Shown here: piece by piece, positions 5,665-5,827 of the stretch | How positions within the stretch are numbered: position 1 is the first letter of the stretch | Layout: each line of letters begins with the position of its first letter | Assembly (NCBI GenBank): GCA_050248375.1 | Contig: JBFWSL010000232.1 | Span: forward strand, 1 to 5,827 | DNA: 5,827 bases | Direction: 5' to 3' | Source: JAYZVT01 sp050248375 | GTDB lineage: Bacteria; Pseudomonadota; Alphaproteobacteria; Rhizobiales; Methyloligellaceae | Position numbers and translations under genes: made by a program | The notes under the pieces: model-generated | Told to the model about the DNA's origin: nothing | Seen by the model: only the letters and a program-made list of their open reading frames with translations | Databases searched by the model: none

Positions 5665-5827
5665 TCAGGCGGGACGCTTCCGGAAGGTGTCCTTAACAAC
5701 GATTTTTCCGTCCCGCAATGTGAACAGGTCTATTCCCCTGACGACATGGCGCTTTCCATCCAGATCGGTGCCGTGAAACGTCCACTCGGAAAAGCCACGG
5801 CTGCCGGAAACCACGTGCTTGTCTTCC
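5665..5827 (-). CDS. NTF2/SnoaL-like family protein (partial, 5' end beyond the right edge)
   Basis: Only the last 53 residues and the TGA (5667-5665) are visible; the frame is open to the window edge. They read EDKHVVSGSRGFSEWTFHG, then a TDLDGKRHVVRGIDLFTLRDGKI stretch, and end VVKDTFRKRPA. This matches the final strands of the NTF2-like (SnoaL/nuclear transport factor 2) cone fold: a strand ending in WTF.G, a turn with DG, then the G.DLF..RDGKI..KD.F.K pattern typical of small proteins annotated as nuclear transport factor 2 family. Such proteins serve as polyketide cyclases, isomerases or ligand-binding subunits, so no reaction can be named. The neighbouring lysR follows after 186 bases on the same strand. 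Confidence 0.8.
   Translation of the reverse strand, partial: EDKHVVSGSRGFSEWTFHGTDLDGKRHVVRGIDLFTLRDGKIVVKDTFRKRPA

Noticed and set aside
5672..5692. A near-palindrome around CTTCCGGAAG (5677-5686) as a terminator or binding site
   Set aside because: It lies inside the coding end of the NTF2-like gene, has no T tract and is explained by the codons for the conserved end of the protein.

Overview
The window looks like a chromosomal stretch from a high-GC alphaproteobacterium, most likely of the order Hyphomicrobiales (Rhizobiales). The strongest clue is a 111-bp intergenic element made of two palindromes (4359-4469) that resembles the RIME-type mosaic repeats of rhizobia and relatives. The GC-rich codon use and the mix of genes (tripartite tricarboxylate transporter, GntR, LysR, sulfatase) agree with this. 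No genus can be named from the sequence alone.

Layout, left to right. Positions 1-1868, minus strand: tctB followed by tctA, the small and large membrane subunits of a tripartite tricarboxylate transporter (TTT). tctA runs off the left edge. Positions 1869-2013: a divergent regulatory region with a strikingly AT-rich double palindrome and -35-like boxes facing each other. Positions 2014-2853, plus strand: a GntR/HutC-type repressor with a UTRA effector domain. Positions 2899-4359, plus strand: a cytoplasmic-type sulfatase with a CxPxR formylglycine site. Positions 4359-4469: the RIME-like repeat, which begins on the last base of the sulfatase stop codon. Positions 4492-5478, minus strand: a LysR-type regulator, convergent with the sulfatase. 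Positions 5665-5827, minus strand: the C-terminal end of an NTF2/SnoaL-like protein that runs off the right edge.

The centre of the window reads as one catabolic unit (inference). TctAB, with a periplasmic binding protein that is not in this window, would import an organic anion. The sulfatase, which has no signal peptide, would hydrolyse a sulfate (or related) ester in the cytoplasm. The GntR regulator lies between them and probably controls both directions through the palindromes at 1923-1949, with a metabolite bound by its UTRA domain as inducer. The substrate cannot be deduced from the sequence. The LysR gene and the NTF2-like gene look like a separate neighbourhood beyond the repeat.

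The component families are all known. The most noteworthy points are the pairing of a TTT transporter with a cytoplasmic sulfatase under a shared divergent operator, the operator's architecture, and the repeat fused to the sulfatase stop codon. I found no tRNA, rRNA, CRISPR array, transposase or phage gene.
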